Notes: generated by a model not told the origin, from the letters alone. DNA of 33,895 bases from Oligoflexales bacterium (GCA_947479535.1 CANJZQ010000024.1:1-33895), one strand, 5' to 3'. Shown: positions 1 through 7,988, counted from the first letter of the stretch. Translations and numbers: made by a program.

Positions 1-1
1 C

Positions 2-3000
2 TCCCGCCCCACATTGACGACGTGTTCATACAATTCGTTTGTCTCTGATGGATATGTCAATGCAGCAGATCAGGCCAGTGCGACAGAATTGATTCAAAAT
101 GAGGCTTTTAGTGAGCCACTTCTCGACACACAATACGAAATCGTTTCTTCATCGACAAGTTGCAACATGGTTGATCCTTATACGCTGTCAGCTGCTCCGA
201 AAGGGACCGATGTCACGGGGACCGATGGCAGCAAAAAGGTGTGTATCCATGCGCGAGATCTTGCGCAAAATGACGGGTGGTTGTCATGTCCCGTATTTAC
301 GTTGGAAACAGCTTTGCCAAATTTGGATAGCGGGCTTGAGTTGGCAGGGCATCCTGCGACCGGATATTTGAATGCGAGTGATCGAAGTGGTACTTCAGCA
401 ATCGTTACGGCTGCCGTTGCGAATGAGACGTCGACTTATAATTACGTAGCGGTCGCATCCAGTGAAAATTGTTCCGCCGCCGTTGGTTACCAAAGTTCAA
501 GGCCTCTGGCCAACACAACGCAAATTACATCCGATGGAACTTACAAGATTTGCGTCAAGATGACCGATACCGCCGGCAACGTCAATTTTGATCAAACGGG
601 CATCACATTTGAGGTGGACACCGCGCCACCGACAGTCGATGCAGGGGTTGACCTTATCCTAAGTGGTACTTCGCCTGATACCAACGGAGGTGCATCGGCA
701 TCTGGTTATTCAAGTTTGACCTGGTCCAATCGAAGTCCTGGCGTCGGTTCCATCACTTTCGATGATGCTGCTTTATTAAATAACACCGTGCTTCCTGATG
801 CCGATGGTGTTTATACCCTGCGCCTGACTGCAACCGACGCCGCCGGAAACACGGTATACGACGAATTGAGTTTAACGTGGAGCGGGATTGGCGGGGGCGG
901 TGGGAGCAGTAGCGCCGGCACCACTACCACCACCACGGGCGGAACCACCACCGGCAGCACCACAACTGGCAGCAGCACCGCCGGTTCTACCGCAACGTCG
1001 GGCGGTGGATCTGCGGAAGTGCACTTGGCCTATGTGAATACCGGATCCGTAAATGTTGGATATCTTCACGGGATACCAGGCGGCACGCCCATTGACGATC
1101 CTGCATTTGCGGCGCTTGATTCGGGATATAATTTGCTTGGCGCGGCATTAACCTTGGATAGTAGCGATCTGCCGTGGATCTCATTTACTGGTAAAAATGT
1201 TTCTTCCTTGCAGTCAAATGTTGCGACAAGCGTAACCCTGACTAACGGTTTCCCATTTAATGGGACAGCATTTCAGGCAACGCCAGTAAGTTTTTCTGGA
1301 GACAGCGCGATTGCCATCCGGGCAGTGGCAAGTCCTTTTGATGCTGTGGCCATGACGGGATGGACTGCAGGTAATTTTACCGACACAGCGTTGTCCCATC
1401 GATTCAACTCAATCGCCAACGTGAATTCTGGCTTTCCCGTGAGTTCAACTGAATTGGCTCACAACACGGTTACTTTTTCTACGCCAGCTCCGCGGGGGTA
1501 TTCAGCCACAAGTGATTCGGCAGACAAAATTCATCTGGTCTCGACTGTGAAGGGAAGCAGTGGCTATGACGAGATTGAATACCGGACTTACGACGGATCT
1601 GCATGGTCAGCGGCGTTGACGGCAGGCGGGCGCTTAAACAAAAGTGACAATTACGCCGGCACTTCTTGCATGTCTTCCAACATGCCTGGGATCGCTTTTG
1701 ATCGGGTCAACACGGGCGAGGGCGTTCATCTTGTTTACTACTGCTCTCAGTCGGTTGACGAAATCATGCACCTCTGGTGGGATGGCAATTTTTGGCATTA
1801 CGAGGGGATTTTAGTCAACGTAAACATGATGGTTCCTGCGGCGAACCAGAATTCGCGACTAGGATTTGCGATTTATAATGGGATCGGACACGTTGCCTAT
1901 TGGGACAGTTCAGGAGATCTTAGGCATTCCAAGGGGACGAAGACACACGCGTCTTCTGCGGCTGGGTACACTGTTTCCGGAACGCCTGGTAATTACACCA
2001 TCACCGCAACTGTAGAGAGTGGCTCCCATTATTTTACCGAAGGGCAGACCGTTCTTATTTCAAATGACACCAACAATGTCCTTAATGGAAGTGTTCAAAT
2101 TCACAGGATTGATGATCAGAATTTCAGTTTTGTTTCAGCGACTGACCCAGGCGCGGCCGGAGAATTCACCGTACCGATTTGGAAGTATATTTGGTCAACG
2201 CCAGATCTGGTCGATAGCATCGCGGGCGGAGGAACCTTTCACACCCCTCAGGTTGCGATTGATTCCACGGGTTATGCGCGAATCGCTTACGTCCATCAAT
2301 CTCAAGTCAACGGATCGGAAACCAAATCAGATATTCGACTTTGGTACGAAAACTCTGGGGGGACTTCGCCCGATACAGCCACGTTGCAGACCTACACTCA
2401 CGCAACGAATAAGATTTTCCTTGGTTATGGCCTCGGTATCACTGGTAGCGCCATTAGCGCCGGCGGTACGACCGGTGGAACTACGACCAGCACGACCAGT
2501 ACAACCACCACGACCGGTGGAACGACCGGCGGTACGACCGCTGGAACGACCGATGGAACGACTGATGGAACCACAACCTCCACGACCGGCGGCACTACAA
2601 CCACCACGAGCGGCGGCACTACAACCACCACGACCAGCGGGACGACGGGAGGGGTGACATGCACGGTGGGACAGGATCCTGTCGGTTTGTTTGCGTGTTG
2701 TAAGTTTGGTTCCCAGTGCGTTGATCGCGGGATTCAATGGAGCTGTCCGGATGTGGGTTATATTGTGGGTTTAATGGCCGGGACGGAGAAGTGTTTTCCA
2801 GATACCGCAGGTTTTAATGCATGCAATGCGACGAGTGTAAGCACCTCGACCGGGGGCGGCAGTTCTGGTTCTACCAGCACAACAACCGGTTCAGAAACTG
2901 CCGGGAGTACGACTACTGTAGGAACAGAATGCGTGACGAACGGTCTAGCGGCCGAGTTCGCCGCTTCGTGTACGATTGATGATCAAGGCGCTCTGTCCTG

Positions 3001-3910
3001 CCCTCCTCCCGGTCGTCAATTTAGCTGTTCTAACTCGTCCGATATAGTTGGCTCTTTGGGTGGCGATCCCACATGTTTTGTCAGTGACGCAATGGCAACA
3101 ACTTGCGGCGCTACCGTCATAGACGAAGGGACTAGCACGAGCGGCAGTACAAGCGGCAGTACGACCGCGACCGGCAGCTCAAGCGGCGGCAGCACAACAA
3201 CCACCACCACCGGCAGCACAACCGCGACGGCTGATGGCACAAGCGGCGGCAGCACAACAACCACCGCCACCGGCAGCACAACCACGACTACTGATAGCAC
3301 AAGCGGCGGCACCACAACCGCCACGACTACTGATAGCACAAGCGGCGGCAGCACGACGACTTCATCGGATGGTGGATCTTCGACTTGTCGGAGCTGGACC
3401 CTAACGTATGGGGATGTAACCCTCAACTTCGCCCTAGATCTAGGTCAAGAAACGTTTGATGCCCTCAACACAGAAACGACTTGGACTTTCGATGGTGCAT
3501 CATTGAATTACACGACTCCGACCGGGCCGGTCGCCATCGACGTCGCCACACAACTTTCGAATGCCGGTGGGTCACCTGGCGCTTTGGGTTCCGGGAGCGG
3601 GATGGGCGGCAGTTTGACTGTGGTATCAAACTATTCTGCCTGTCCTCCAGCTTCAGCGGGTACGACAACCGGTGGCGGTTCGAGCAGCAGCAGCAGTAGT
3701 TCGAGCGGCAGTTCGGGTGGCAGTTCGGGTGGCAGTTCGAGTTCGATCGGTTGCTGTCGTAGGTATGGTTGTTCTAGTGGCATATGGATGCTTTGGTCTA
3801 CCGAAACATCATCGATGGATTGCACATCACCAGCTACTGGACTTTGTGACGGAAGTCCAGAATCTTCAAGTAGGTTTTACTATACATGGAGTTCAGATCC
3901 ATGCATTTAG
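2..3910 (+). CDS. Large secreted modular protein with Thr/Gly/Ser-rich linkers and Cys-rich modules (5' partial)
   Basis: The frame is open from the left edge, so the N-terminus and any signal peptide lie outside the window; about 1,300 residues are visible. In order: Ig-like beta domains up to about nt 880 (one ends TDTAGN..FEVDTAPPTVDAG, the style of bacterial Ig-like repeats); a Thr/Gly linker (nt 890-1010); a beta-rich globular region with recurring IHLVSTV/YRTYDGSAW-type strands (nt 1010-2455), perhaps propeller-like; a second linker (2455-2655); a Cys-rich module (2659-2835); a linker; a second, related Cys-rich module (2926-3115); a repetitive linker (3124-3385); another beta domain; a Ser/Gly linker; and a Cys-rich tail ending SSDPCI. 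The two Cys modules share IVGxxxGxxxCF and end in CNAT or CGAT. This is probably a surface or exported adhesin-like protein. I recognise no specific family, and the function is unknown. Confidence 0.85.
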   Translation, partial: SRPTLTTCSYNSFVSDGYVNAADQASATELIQNEAFSEPLLDTQYEIVSSSTSCNMVDPYTLSAAPKGTDVTGTDGSKKVCIHARDLAQNDGWLSCPVFTLETALPNLDSGLELAGHPATGYLNASDRSGTSAIVTAAVANETSTYNYVAVASSENCSAAVGYQSSRPLANTTQITSDGTYKICVKMTDTAGNVNFDQTGITFEVDTAPPTVDAGVDLILSGTSPDTNGGASASGYSSLTWSNRSPGVGSITFDDAALLNNTVLPDADGVYTLRLTATDAAGNTVYDELSLTWSGIGGGGGSSSAGTTTTTTGGTTTGSTTTGSSTAGSTATSGGGSAEVHLAYVNTGSVNVGYLHGIPGGTPIDDPAFAALDSGYNLLGAALTLDSSDLPWISFTGKNVSSLQSNVATSVTLTNGFPFNGTAFQATPVSFSGDSAIAIRAVASPFDAVAMTGWTAGNFTDTALSHRFNSIANVNSGFPVSSTELAHNTVTFSTPAPRGYSATSDSADKIHLVSTVKGSSGYDEIEYRTYDGSAWSAALTAGGRLNKSDNYAGTSCMSSNMPGIAFDRVNTGEGVHLVYYCSQSVDEIMHLWWDGNFWHYEGILVNVNMMVPAANQNSRLGFAIYNGIGHVAYWDSSGDLRHSKGTKTHASSAAGYTVSGTPGNYTITATVESGSHYFTEGQTVLISNDTNNVLNGSVQIHRIDDQNFSFVSATDPGAAGEFTVPIWKYIWSTPDLVDSIAGGGTFHTPQVAIDSTGYARIAYVHQSQVNGSETKSDIRLWYENSGGTSPDTATLQTYTHATNKIFLGYGLGITGSAISAGGTTGGTTTSTTSTTTTTGGTTGGTTAGTTDGTTDGTTTSTTGGTTTTTSGGTTTTTTSGTTGGVTCTVGQDPVGLFACCKFGSQCVDRGIQWSCPDVGYIVGLMAGTEKCFPDTAGFNACNATSVSTSTGGGSSGSTSTTTGSETAGSTTTVGTECVTNGLAAEFAASCTIDDQGALSCPPPGRQFSCSNSSDIVGSLGGDPTCFVSDAMATTCGATVIDEGTSTSGSTSGSTTATGSSSGGSTTTTTTGSTTATADGTSGGSTTTTATGSTTTTTDSTSGGTTTATTTDSTSGGSTTTSSDGGSSTCRSWTLTYGDVTLNFALDLGQETFDALNTETTWTFDGASLNYTTPTGPVAIDVATQLSNAGGSPGALGSGSGMGGSLTVVSNYSACPPASAGTTTGGGSSSSSSSSSGSSGGSSGGSSSSIGCCRRYGCSSGIWMLWSTETSSMDCTSPATGLCDGSPESSSRFYYTWSSDPCI
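3181..3355 (+). repeat. In-frame tandem repeat, 60-nt units with a 39-nt short copy
   Basis: Two near-identical 60-base units run 3181-3240 and 3241-3300. A shortened 39-base copy follows at 3301-3339, and a partial copy starts at 3340. Each unit begins AAGCGGCGGC and ends in a form of GATGGCAC or GATAGCAC. All lengths are multiples of three, so the reading frame of the Thr/Ser/Gly linker is kept. Linkers of this type can change length by slippage or recombination. Confidence 0.85.
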
Positions 3911-4002
3911 CCACACATCTTCTTGTCATTGATGTAGGACTTGTAATGGCCCCCGTTTGAACCGGACTGTCTAGTCGGCCCCTATTATCTAGGAGTGCGA
4001 CG

Positions 4003-4068
4003 ATGAAAAAGAGTAGTTCCGTCCCCGTCAAACCAGAGGTGCCCACCTCCAAAAAAAACATGGCATAA
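4003..4068 (+). CDS. Possible 21-residue Lys/Ser-rich peptide
   Basis: An ATG at 4003 opens a 21-codon frame (starts MKKSSSVPVKPEV, ends KKNMA) closed by TAA at 4066-4068. A strong AGGAG lies at 3991-3995, seven bases before the ATG, which is the main reason to list it. The peptide is basic, has no hydrophobic stretch and resembles nothing I recognise. Its 3' part overlaps, on the opposite strand, the end of the small membrane protein at 4028-4285, so possibly only one of the two is translated in full. No convincing promoter or terminator was found next to it. Confidence 0.35.
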   Translation: MKKSSSVPVKPEVPTSKKNMA

Positions 4069-4285
4069 ACCCGAGGCAGTTGACGGCGCGCCCGTATCGA
4101 ATTTCTTCTCCGACCTGGTCATTTGGAATCGCCCTGGCATCTGAGGCTCGATTTGACGGTCTTAGCCACGCTGCGGGAATTAAGGATTGAAAAGTGGCCG
4201 GAGAAATCACTCCACCGATCACCGCGCCGACAGCGAACGCCACAATAGCGGCGCCAAAAATCGCAAAGTGAACAGACTTAGTCAC
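4028..4285 (-). CDS. Small membrane-anchored hypothetical protein
   Basis: This is an 85-residue protein with a GTG start at 4285 preceded by GAGG seven bases upstream (GCGAGGATAACAA then GTG). The N-terminus has one long hydrophobic helix (about residues 7-30, FAIFGAAIVAFAVGAVIGG) suited to a signal anchor or single membrane span. A polar segment and an odd aromatic C-terminus (CFFWRWAPLV) follow. An extended -10 element lies just upstream at 4329-4337. The last 41 bases are antisense to the possible 21-residue peptide. It follows the DUF3570-like gene on the same strand (60 bp gap) and could be co-transcribed with the redox island. No family is recognised. Confidence 0.5.
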   Translation of the reverse strand: MTKSVHFAIFGAAIVAFAVGAVIGGVISPATFQSLIPAAWLRPSNRASDARAIPNDQVGEEIRYGRAVNCLGFMPCFFWRWAPLV

Positions 4286-4328
4286 TTGTTATCCTCGCTT
4301 CAATACAATTGAATCGTCGATGTCTTGG

Positions 4329-4337
4329 ATTCTAGCA
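4329..4337 (-). promoter_or_regulatory. Extended -10 promoter element candidate
   Basis: On the minus strand the bases read TGCTAGAAT: a TG extension followed by a five-of-six match to TATAAT. It lies about 45 bases upstream of the GTG of the small membrane protein. No good -35 box is present, which is common for extended -10 promoters. Confidence 0.35.
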
Positions 4338-4345
4338 GAAATTTT

Positions 4346-5362
4346 TTAAATCGTTAGTGTGTTCCGTATGCCAGCGGCCACGTGAAATAATTTTAGCCCA
4401 TTGTTAGTCTGATAAGATCCAGCTGAAACAAAAAATTCCGACGCATCTTCCAGCCAATAATCTTTCCAGAATCGGTAGCGAACCGTTGTGTAAACCTGAT
4501 CTGAGCCAAGTTTTTTTACGCGGCCGTTGACGGCGCGCGGCGTTTCCGTTTCTTGATACCAACGGTATCCCGGAGCCAGGATCGTGCGCTCGCCGATTTT
4601 TTGATGCCACTCCAGTGATGCGGTGGTGGCGGCAATGCTGCCGGTCAAGGTTACCGGCCGGATGGCTCCCCGGTTTTCGAATCGGGCGATGGAGGCATGG
4701 ACGGCCGCCTTGACTGGTGCGATGAAATAGCGCCCTTCCAGGGATCCGGAATGGGCTTCGGGACGATCGTCACTGATGATGGTCGAGAGGCTTCCCCGCC
4801 ATAGAAATTCCGGAGTCGCCAGATGCATCCAGTTGATTCCGGCGCTAGTGCCACCGATACGTTCCGGAGACAGGATTCGCTTACCGTCAACATCGGTAAC
4901 GTCAAGGGCCTTGGTGCTGGTGAAAGTTCTTTGGAGGTTCAGGGTCCAGCGGGTTGTGTCTTCACCGGCCCAAAATGAAACGGCTGTTCCGATCCATCGA
5001 CTGATTGTTTTTACAGAATCGATTCCCTTCGACTCAGAACCGAGCCAGCCTATTTTTGGCGCCACGGAGTAAGTTGCCGTTCCTGACTCGGTCTTCGGCC
5101 CGGGAATTTTACCTGTCAGGGTGACGCCGGTTTCATTTCCAGCCAGGGGCGAATCTGGATCCATTTGCCCGACTGGATGGCGGCGCGAAATCCCGAGGCG
5201 CAAGTTGTTCTGGTTTTCTTGTATGGCGAGGGTTTCCAATAGAGCCTTGGAATCCCGGTCGGAATAAACTGCAGCAGCGCCCTCAATACGCATGGACTCA
5301 GCCCGGAGAAGGCTTGGTAGATTAAGAAAAACCAGGGCGCACACAATTGCAAAGCGATTCAC
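4346..5362 (-). CDS. DUF3570-like outer-membrane beta-barrel protein
   Basis: This is a 338-residue protein with a GTG start at 5362 and a clear signal peptide (residues 1-22, hydrophobic core then LLRAES). The rest is alternating polar/hydrophobic beta strands with many aromatics at strand ends. It finishes FHVAAGIRNTLTI, a typical outer-membrane barrel C-terminus. The internal pattern (IGTAVSFWAGEDTTRWTLN, LAPGYRWYQE, VYTTVRYRFWKDYWLEDASE) and the position directly after a DUF4266-like lipoprotein match the DUF3570 family. Family members are usually near 400 residues, so this one is somewhat short. The gap to the upstream gene is only two bases, so it is the last gene of the redox operon. 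Its biochemical role is unknown; an outer-membrane partner for the small lipoprotein is an inference from context. Confidence 0.75.
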   Translation of the reverse strand: MNRFAIVCALVFLNLPSLLRAESMRIEGAAAVYSDRDSKALLETLAIQENQNNLRLGISRRHPVGQMDPDSPLAGNETGVTLTGKIPGPKTESGTATYSVAPKIGWLGSESKGIDSVKTISRWIGTAVSFWAGEDTTRWTLNLQRTFTSTKALDVTDVDGKRILSPERIGGTSAGINWMHLATPEFLWRGSLSTIISDDRPEAHSGSLEGRYFIAPVKAAVHASIARFENRGAIRPVTLTGSIAATTASLEWHQKIGERTILAPGYRWYQETETPRAVNGRVKKLGSDQVYTTVRYRFWKDYWLEDASEFFVSAGSYQTNNGLKLFHVAAGIRNTLTI

Positions 5363-5364
5363 AA

Positions 5365-5625
5365 TCAGCCCCCACAGGTTGGGCAGGTTGCGCCGCCGCC
5401 AGAACCACCAGAAGTGTTGCCATGTTCAGTCCGGCGTGTCGGTTCTGTCGTCACTGAATCCAAGAGCGCCTGATCTTTTGCTGGATCAAGCAAAGGGTCC
5501 AGTAGCATGGATTTTTGAAATTTTACTTTTGGGTGGATGCATGAAACTGAAGCCAGGAGGATCAACAGGAGAATGAGGCGCGAAGGCCTCGTCGAACTCA
5601 TTGATTTTGTCATGAAGGAAATCAT
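5365..5625 (-). CDS. DUF4266-like small lipoprotein with Gly-rich CPTC tail
   Basis: A small exported protein (86 residues from the ATG at 5625) with a basic N-terminus, a leucine-rich helix and Cys in ASVSC, an acceptable though imperfect lipobox. The mature part is short and polar and ends with a Gly/Ser-rich stretch followed by CPTCGG. DUF4266 proteins are small lipoproteins with a Gly-rich, Cys-containing C-terminus and are usually encoded beside DUF3570 barrels and a thioredoxin, as here. The start is uncertain: a TTG at 5649 extends the frame by 8 residues, and ATGs at 5613 and 5601 are also possible; none has a clear Shine-Dalgarno, so translation may be coupled to the upstream gene. 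The CxxC tail could be a redox target, a metal ligand or a modification site; which of these is not visible from sequence. Confidence 0.7.
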   Translation of the reverse strand: MISFMTKSMSSTRPSRLILLLILLASVSCIHPKVKFQKSMLLDPLLDPAKDQALLDSVTTEPTRRTEHGNTSGGSGGGATCPTCGG

Positions 5626-5658
5626 GTCGATCAGCTTACACCTAATCAAACCATTTTT

Positions 5659-6147
5659 CTAATGGCTGACGGCGCGGCCTTGCAGGGATTTGATTTCAGC
5701 AGGCGTCGTATGGCCAACAATTCGCCCAGCGATTTTGCCGTCGCGGTCAATGAGCAGCAGGGTTGGGACGGACGTTATTTTTAGCGCGCTGGCAATCTCT
5801 TGTTTTGTGTCGACCAGGGTGATGGATTGCAGTGGATCTGAAGATGCCCCGGCACGTTGCAAGTAATTGCGGGCCGCAGCAGGATCCTCATCCATGCTGA
5901 CCATAAAGAAGGGGAGCCCCTGTTCCTTGTTCGATTCCAAAACCATATCCATGGTTTTGCGGCAGCCAACACACCATGATGCCCAGAACTGGACAAGGGC
6001 CGGACCTGTGGGTGGTAGTGGATTTTTTCCATTTTGATCAAGCCGGACTGCGCCAGGCTGTGAAAATTGCTCTAACGCACTTTGGGCCAGCGCCATGTTT
6101 GAACCGCAGGCCAATGCGACCAAAAGAATCACTCGGGTAATTTTCAT
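5659..6147 (-). CDS. Exported TlpA-like thioredoxin
   Basis: A 162-residue protein with a signal peptide (residues 1-21, cut after ALA) and a TlpA/redoxin-type thioredoxin fold. The active site is WASWCVGC (Cys59 and Cys62), followed by the usual helix. The SVPTLLLIDRDGKI segment supplies the cis-proline loop. In this family such proteins act in the periplasm as thiol reductants or oxidants. The ATG at 6147 overlaps the upstream lipoprotein stop as ATGA, so translation is coupled. The next gene follows closely and encodes a lipoprotein with its own CxxC tail, a plausible substrate. The direction of electron flow cannot be told from sequence. Confidence 0.85.
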   Translation of the reverse strand: MKITRVILLVALACGSNMALAQSALEQFSQPGAVRLDQNGKNPLPPTGPALVQFWASWCVGCRKTMDMVLESNKEQGLPFFMVSMDEDPAAARNYLQRAGASSDPLQSITLVDTKQEIASALKITSVPTLLLIDRDGKIAGRIVGHTTPAEIKSLQGRAVSH

Positions 6148-6713
6148 AGGGCACCCGAGGCCAGGCCCTCGAGGGTGCTAAAAATCAGGTCGTGGCTTGT
6201 AGCTTCGTTGAGTGAGAGTCCGTTGCCGTTTTGCCCCAGAACCACCATTACATTGCGGTCTGGCATCGATGGATCTTTTTGCAGGGAGAGCCACAACCGG
6301 CCATTGCTGTCATGGGTTCTGATGGATTGCGGTGCGTATTGGTTCATGAAGGAGGCGAAGTCACTTTCTTGAAAGTCTTCTGAGAAATCCGTGAACACGA
6401 CGATGTGAGCCAATTTATTTTTCAACGCACTGCGTTGGATGCGGCTCGTGTATTCTTGGGCGTCCCGTTGACAGGTGACGCAAGTCACACCCGCGAATTG
6501 AAAAATCGCGGCGCTTTTTCCAGAGGCGCTCAAGATCTCTGGAAGGCTCATGGATCGTCCGTTGTAAACCACTTGCCACGAACTGGCCGGGAGGGCTTGC
6601 AATCCCGACGTGCTGCCGAACTGCTGATTGGACCCCGGTCGGGTCGCTGCAGGTTGGCTGCTGGCGCAGGCGGTCAGGGTCAAACCAAATAAGATCGTGG
6701 ACAAAAGCTTCAT
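6144..6713 (-). CDS. Thioredoxin-like lipoprotein
   Basis: A 189-residue lipoprotein. I place the start at the ATG at 6713 because a CGAGG sits six bases upstream and the protein then opens with a textbook lipoprotein signal (MKLLSTILFGLTLTAC, lipid Cys16); the frame extends a further 11 codons upstream but without a ribosome site. The body is thioredoxin-like: AAIFQFAGVTCVTC gives a CVTC pair (Cys78/Cys81), followed by strands IVVFTDF and VMVVLGQNG. The usual cis-proline Val-Pro-Thr loop is not obvious, so it may be a diverged redoxin. It is the first gene of the four-gene redox operon and overlaps the next gene by 4 bases. It is probably membrane-anchored and faces the periplasm. Confidence 0.75.
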   Translation of the reverse strand: MKLLSTILFGLTLTACASSQPAATRPGSNQQFGSTSGLQALPASSWQVVYNGRSMSLPEILSASGKSAAIFQFAGVTCVTCQRDAQEYTSRIQRSALKNKLAHIVVFTDFSEDFQESDFASFMNQYAPQSIRTHDSNGRLWLSLQKDPSMPDRNVMVVLGQNGNGLSLNEATSHDLIFSTLEGLASGAL

Positions 6714-6777
6714 GCAGACCTCGTGTTGATGAAGAACATGGAGCAAGACCCATGCCGGGCTGAAGTGGTCTGCGATC

Positions 6778-6786
6778 TGCTATAAT
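6778..6786 (+). promoter_or_regulatory. Perfect extended -10 element in the divergent redox region
   Basis: The bases read TGCTATAAT, a perfect extended -10 box on the plus strand, inside the 288-bp gap between the two divergent lipoprotein genes (6714-7001). No good -35 box is present. A transcript from here would have a leader of about 210 bases before the ATG at 7002. Nothing else in the gap is compelling: a TTGACA at 6854-6859 lacks a matching -10, and I saw no clear promoter for the minus-strand operon. Confidence 0.45.
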
Positions 6787-7001
6787 CCCACGAATGCATT
6801 GGCGTTTTTAATTTGCTGCCAACATGGTGCGGGATGGTTCTCCGTAAAGCCCTTTGACACCGTCCAAATTAGCGACATTCAAAGCCAGGTCAGTTCCGTT
6901 TTGTTTTTGGGTAAGCTACCGTATTTACGACTTTTTATTCTAAGACGAGTCCGGCATGTTTCTTGAAGATTCCGACCTACAAACGAAAGTTGAGGTTGCC
7001 C

Positions 7002-7988
7002 ATGCGTCTGTTCGTCAATGCGGTTGCGTTTTGTGTGGGAGTCGTGACTGGAGCGTGCACGCCGGTGCAACCAGGTGCGATCGGAGTCGGCAGCGCAGGT
7101 CGCGGCGCGGGCCTCACATCCATAGACATGAATATGCCACGCGCATCAGATTTACAGGGACGCAATCAAGAGATCGATGGTCTGATTCAACGCCGCGCGT
7201 TTGGGTATCGGCTTCAAGTTGTTCCGGTAGAAAATAATTGTCTGGGAGCAACCAGGATCGACCAGGTTGGCGGATTTGAATCCACGACGCGGTTGGCATC
7301 GAGCATCCGTCAGGGATGTGATTACAACGTCATTTTGGAACTCGGCTCAATACCAGTCGGGGGACAGGTTCTTGACCGCGTGTTTTTTCGCAACGATCCA
7401 GCGCTAAGGATCAGCAAGTCGGAGATCTCTGGCAAACCATCCTATCAAGCCGCCCTGGTGCTGAGGGATCTCGGGTCCAACCAGACCATCAATGTGATCC
7501 CAAATTCCAACTCCAATGAGATTCAGCCACAACCTTTGATTCCCTCAGGGCCAACTTTCCCGTCCGAGAAAGATGTCGAAGTTACTGATTCTCGCGGCAA
7601 CAAGGTCATGCTTTCATCCCTGTTTAGCGGGCAGTACTTATTGTTGGATTTTTCTCAGCCAGGATGCGGTGCTTGTATATCGATGGCGCGTGAACTTTCT
7701 GAGGACCGAAATTTTCTTTCAGCATTTAGTGGTGAGGCGGGCAAGTGTTCTAGTGCAACGGTAGTACCTTCGAGCCAAATGAGTTCCTGGCTCGGCATTT
7801 TCCCGGCGTCGGGAACCATCGGCGCCCATTCCATTTTTCCTTCGGGTGGTTTTTCGGCGGTGGCAGGAAGACTCGGAAGGTCAATCAGTGCGACACCTAC
7901 GTTTTTCCTCGTGGATCGTGCAGGCAACGTGGTGGATTCTGCGGAAGGCGAATTGCCCGCAATGGCACTTACGGCCTGCGGGCGCTAA
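7002..7988 (+). CDS. Lipoprotein with C-terminal thioredoxin-like domain
   Basis: A 328-residue protein. The ATG at 7002 is chosen over the upstream TTG at 6963 because a GAGG precedes it and the protein then starts with a lipoprotein signal peptide (hydrophobic stretch ending VVTGAC, lipid Cys19). Residues about 50-175 form a beta-rich domain without a recognised family. Residues about 195-320 are thioredoxin-like: strand LLLDFSQPGCGAC with the CxxC at Cys222/Cys225, then SATPTFFLVDRAGNVV giving the cis-proline loop. It is transcribed divergently from the redox operon and likely works with it at the periplasmic face. It runs convergent into the tatC fusion gene with a 4-bp overlap of the ends. 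Confidence 0.8.
   Translation: MRLFVNAVAFCVGVVTGACTPVQPGAIGVGSAGRGAGLTSIDMNMPRASDLQGRNQEIDGLIQRRAFGYRLQVVPVENNCLGATRIDQVGGFESTTRLASSIRQGCDYNVILELGSIPVGGQVLDRVFFRNDPALRISKSEISGKPSYQAALVLRDLGSNQTINVIPNSNSNEIQPQPLIPSGPTFPSEKDVEVTDSRGNKVMLSSLFSGQYLLLDFSQPGCGACISMARELSEDRNFLSAFSGEAGKCSSATVVPSSQMSSWLGIFPASGTIGAHSIFPSGGFSAVAGRLGRSISATPTFFLVDRAGNVVDSAEGELPAMALTACGR

Noticed and set aside
2327-2737. Long minus-strand frames opposite the Thr/Gly-rich linkers, some Val/Pro-rich
   Set aside because: They mirror the low-complexity codons of the plus-strand gene and have no ribosome sites or domain content.
3957-3988. TTGAAC and TATTAT as a promoter for the 21-residue peptide
   Set aside because: Spacing is 20 bases, and the start of transcription would fall on the ribosome site itself.
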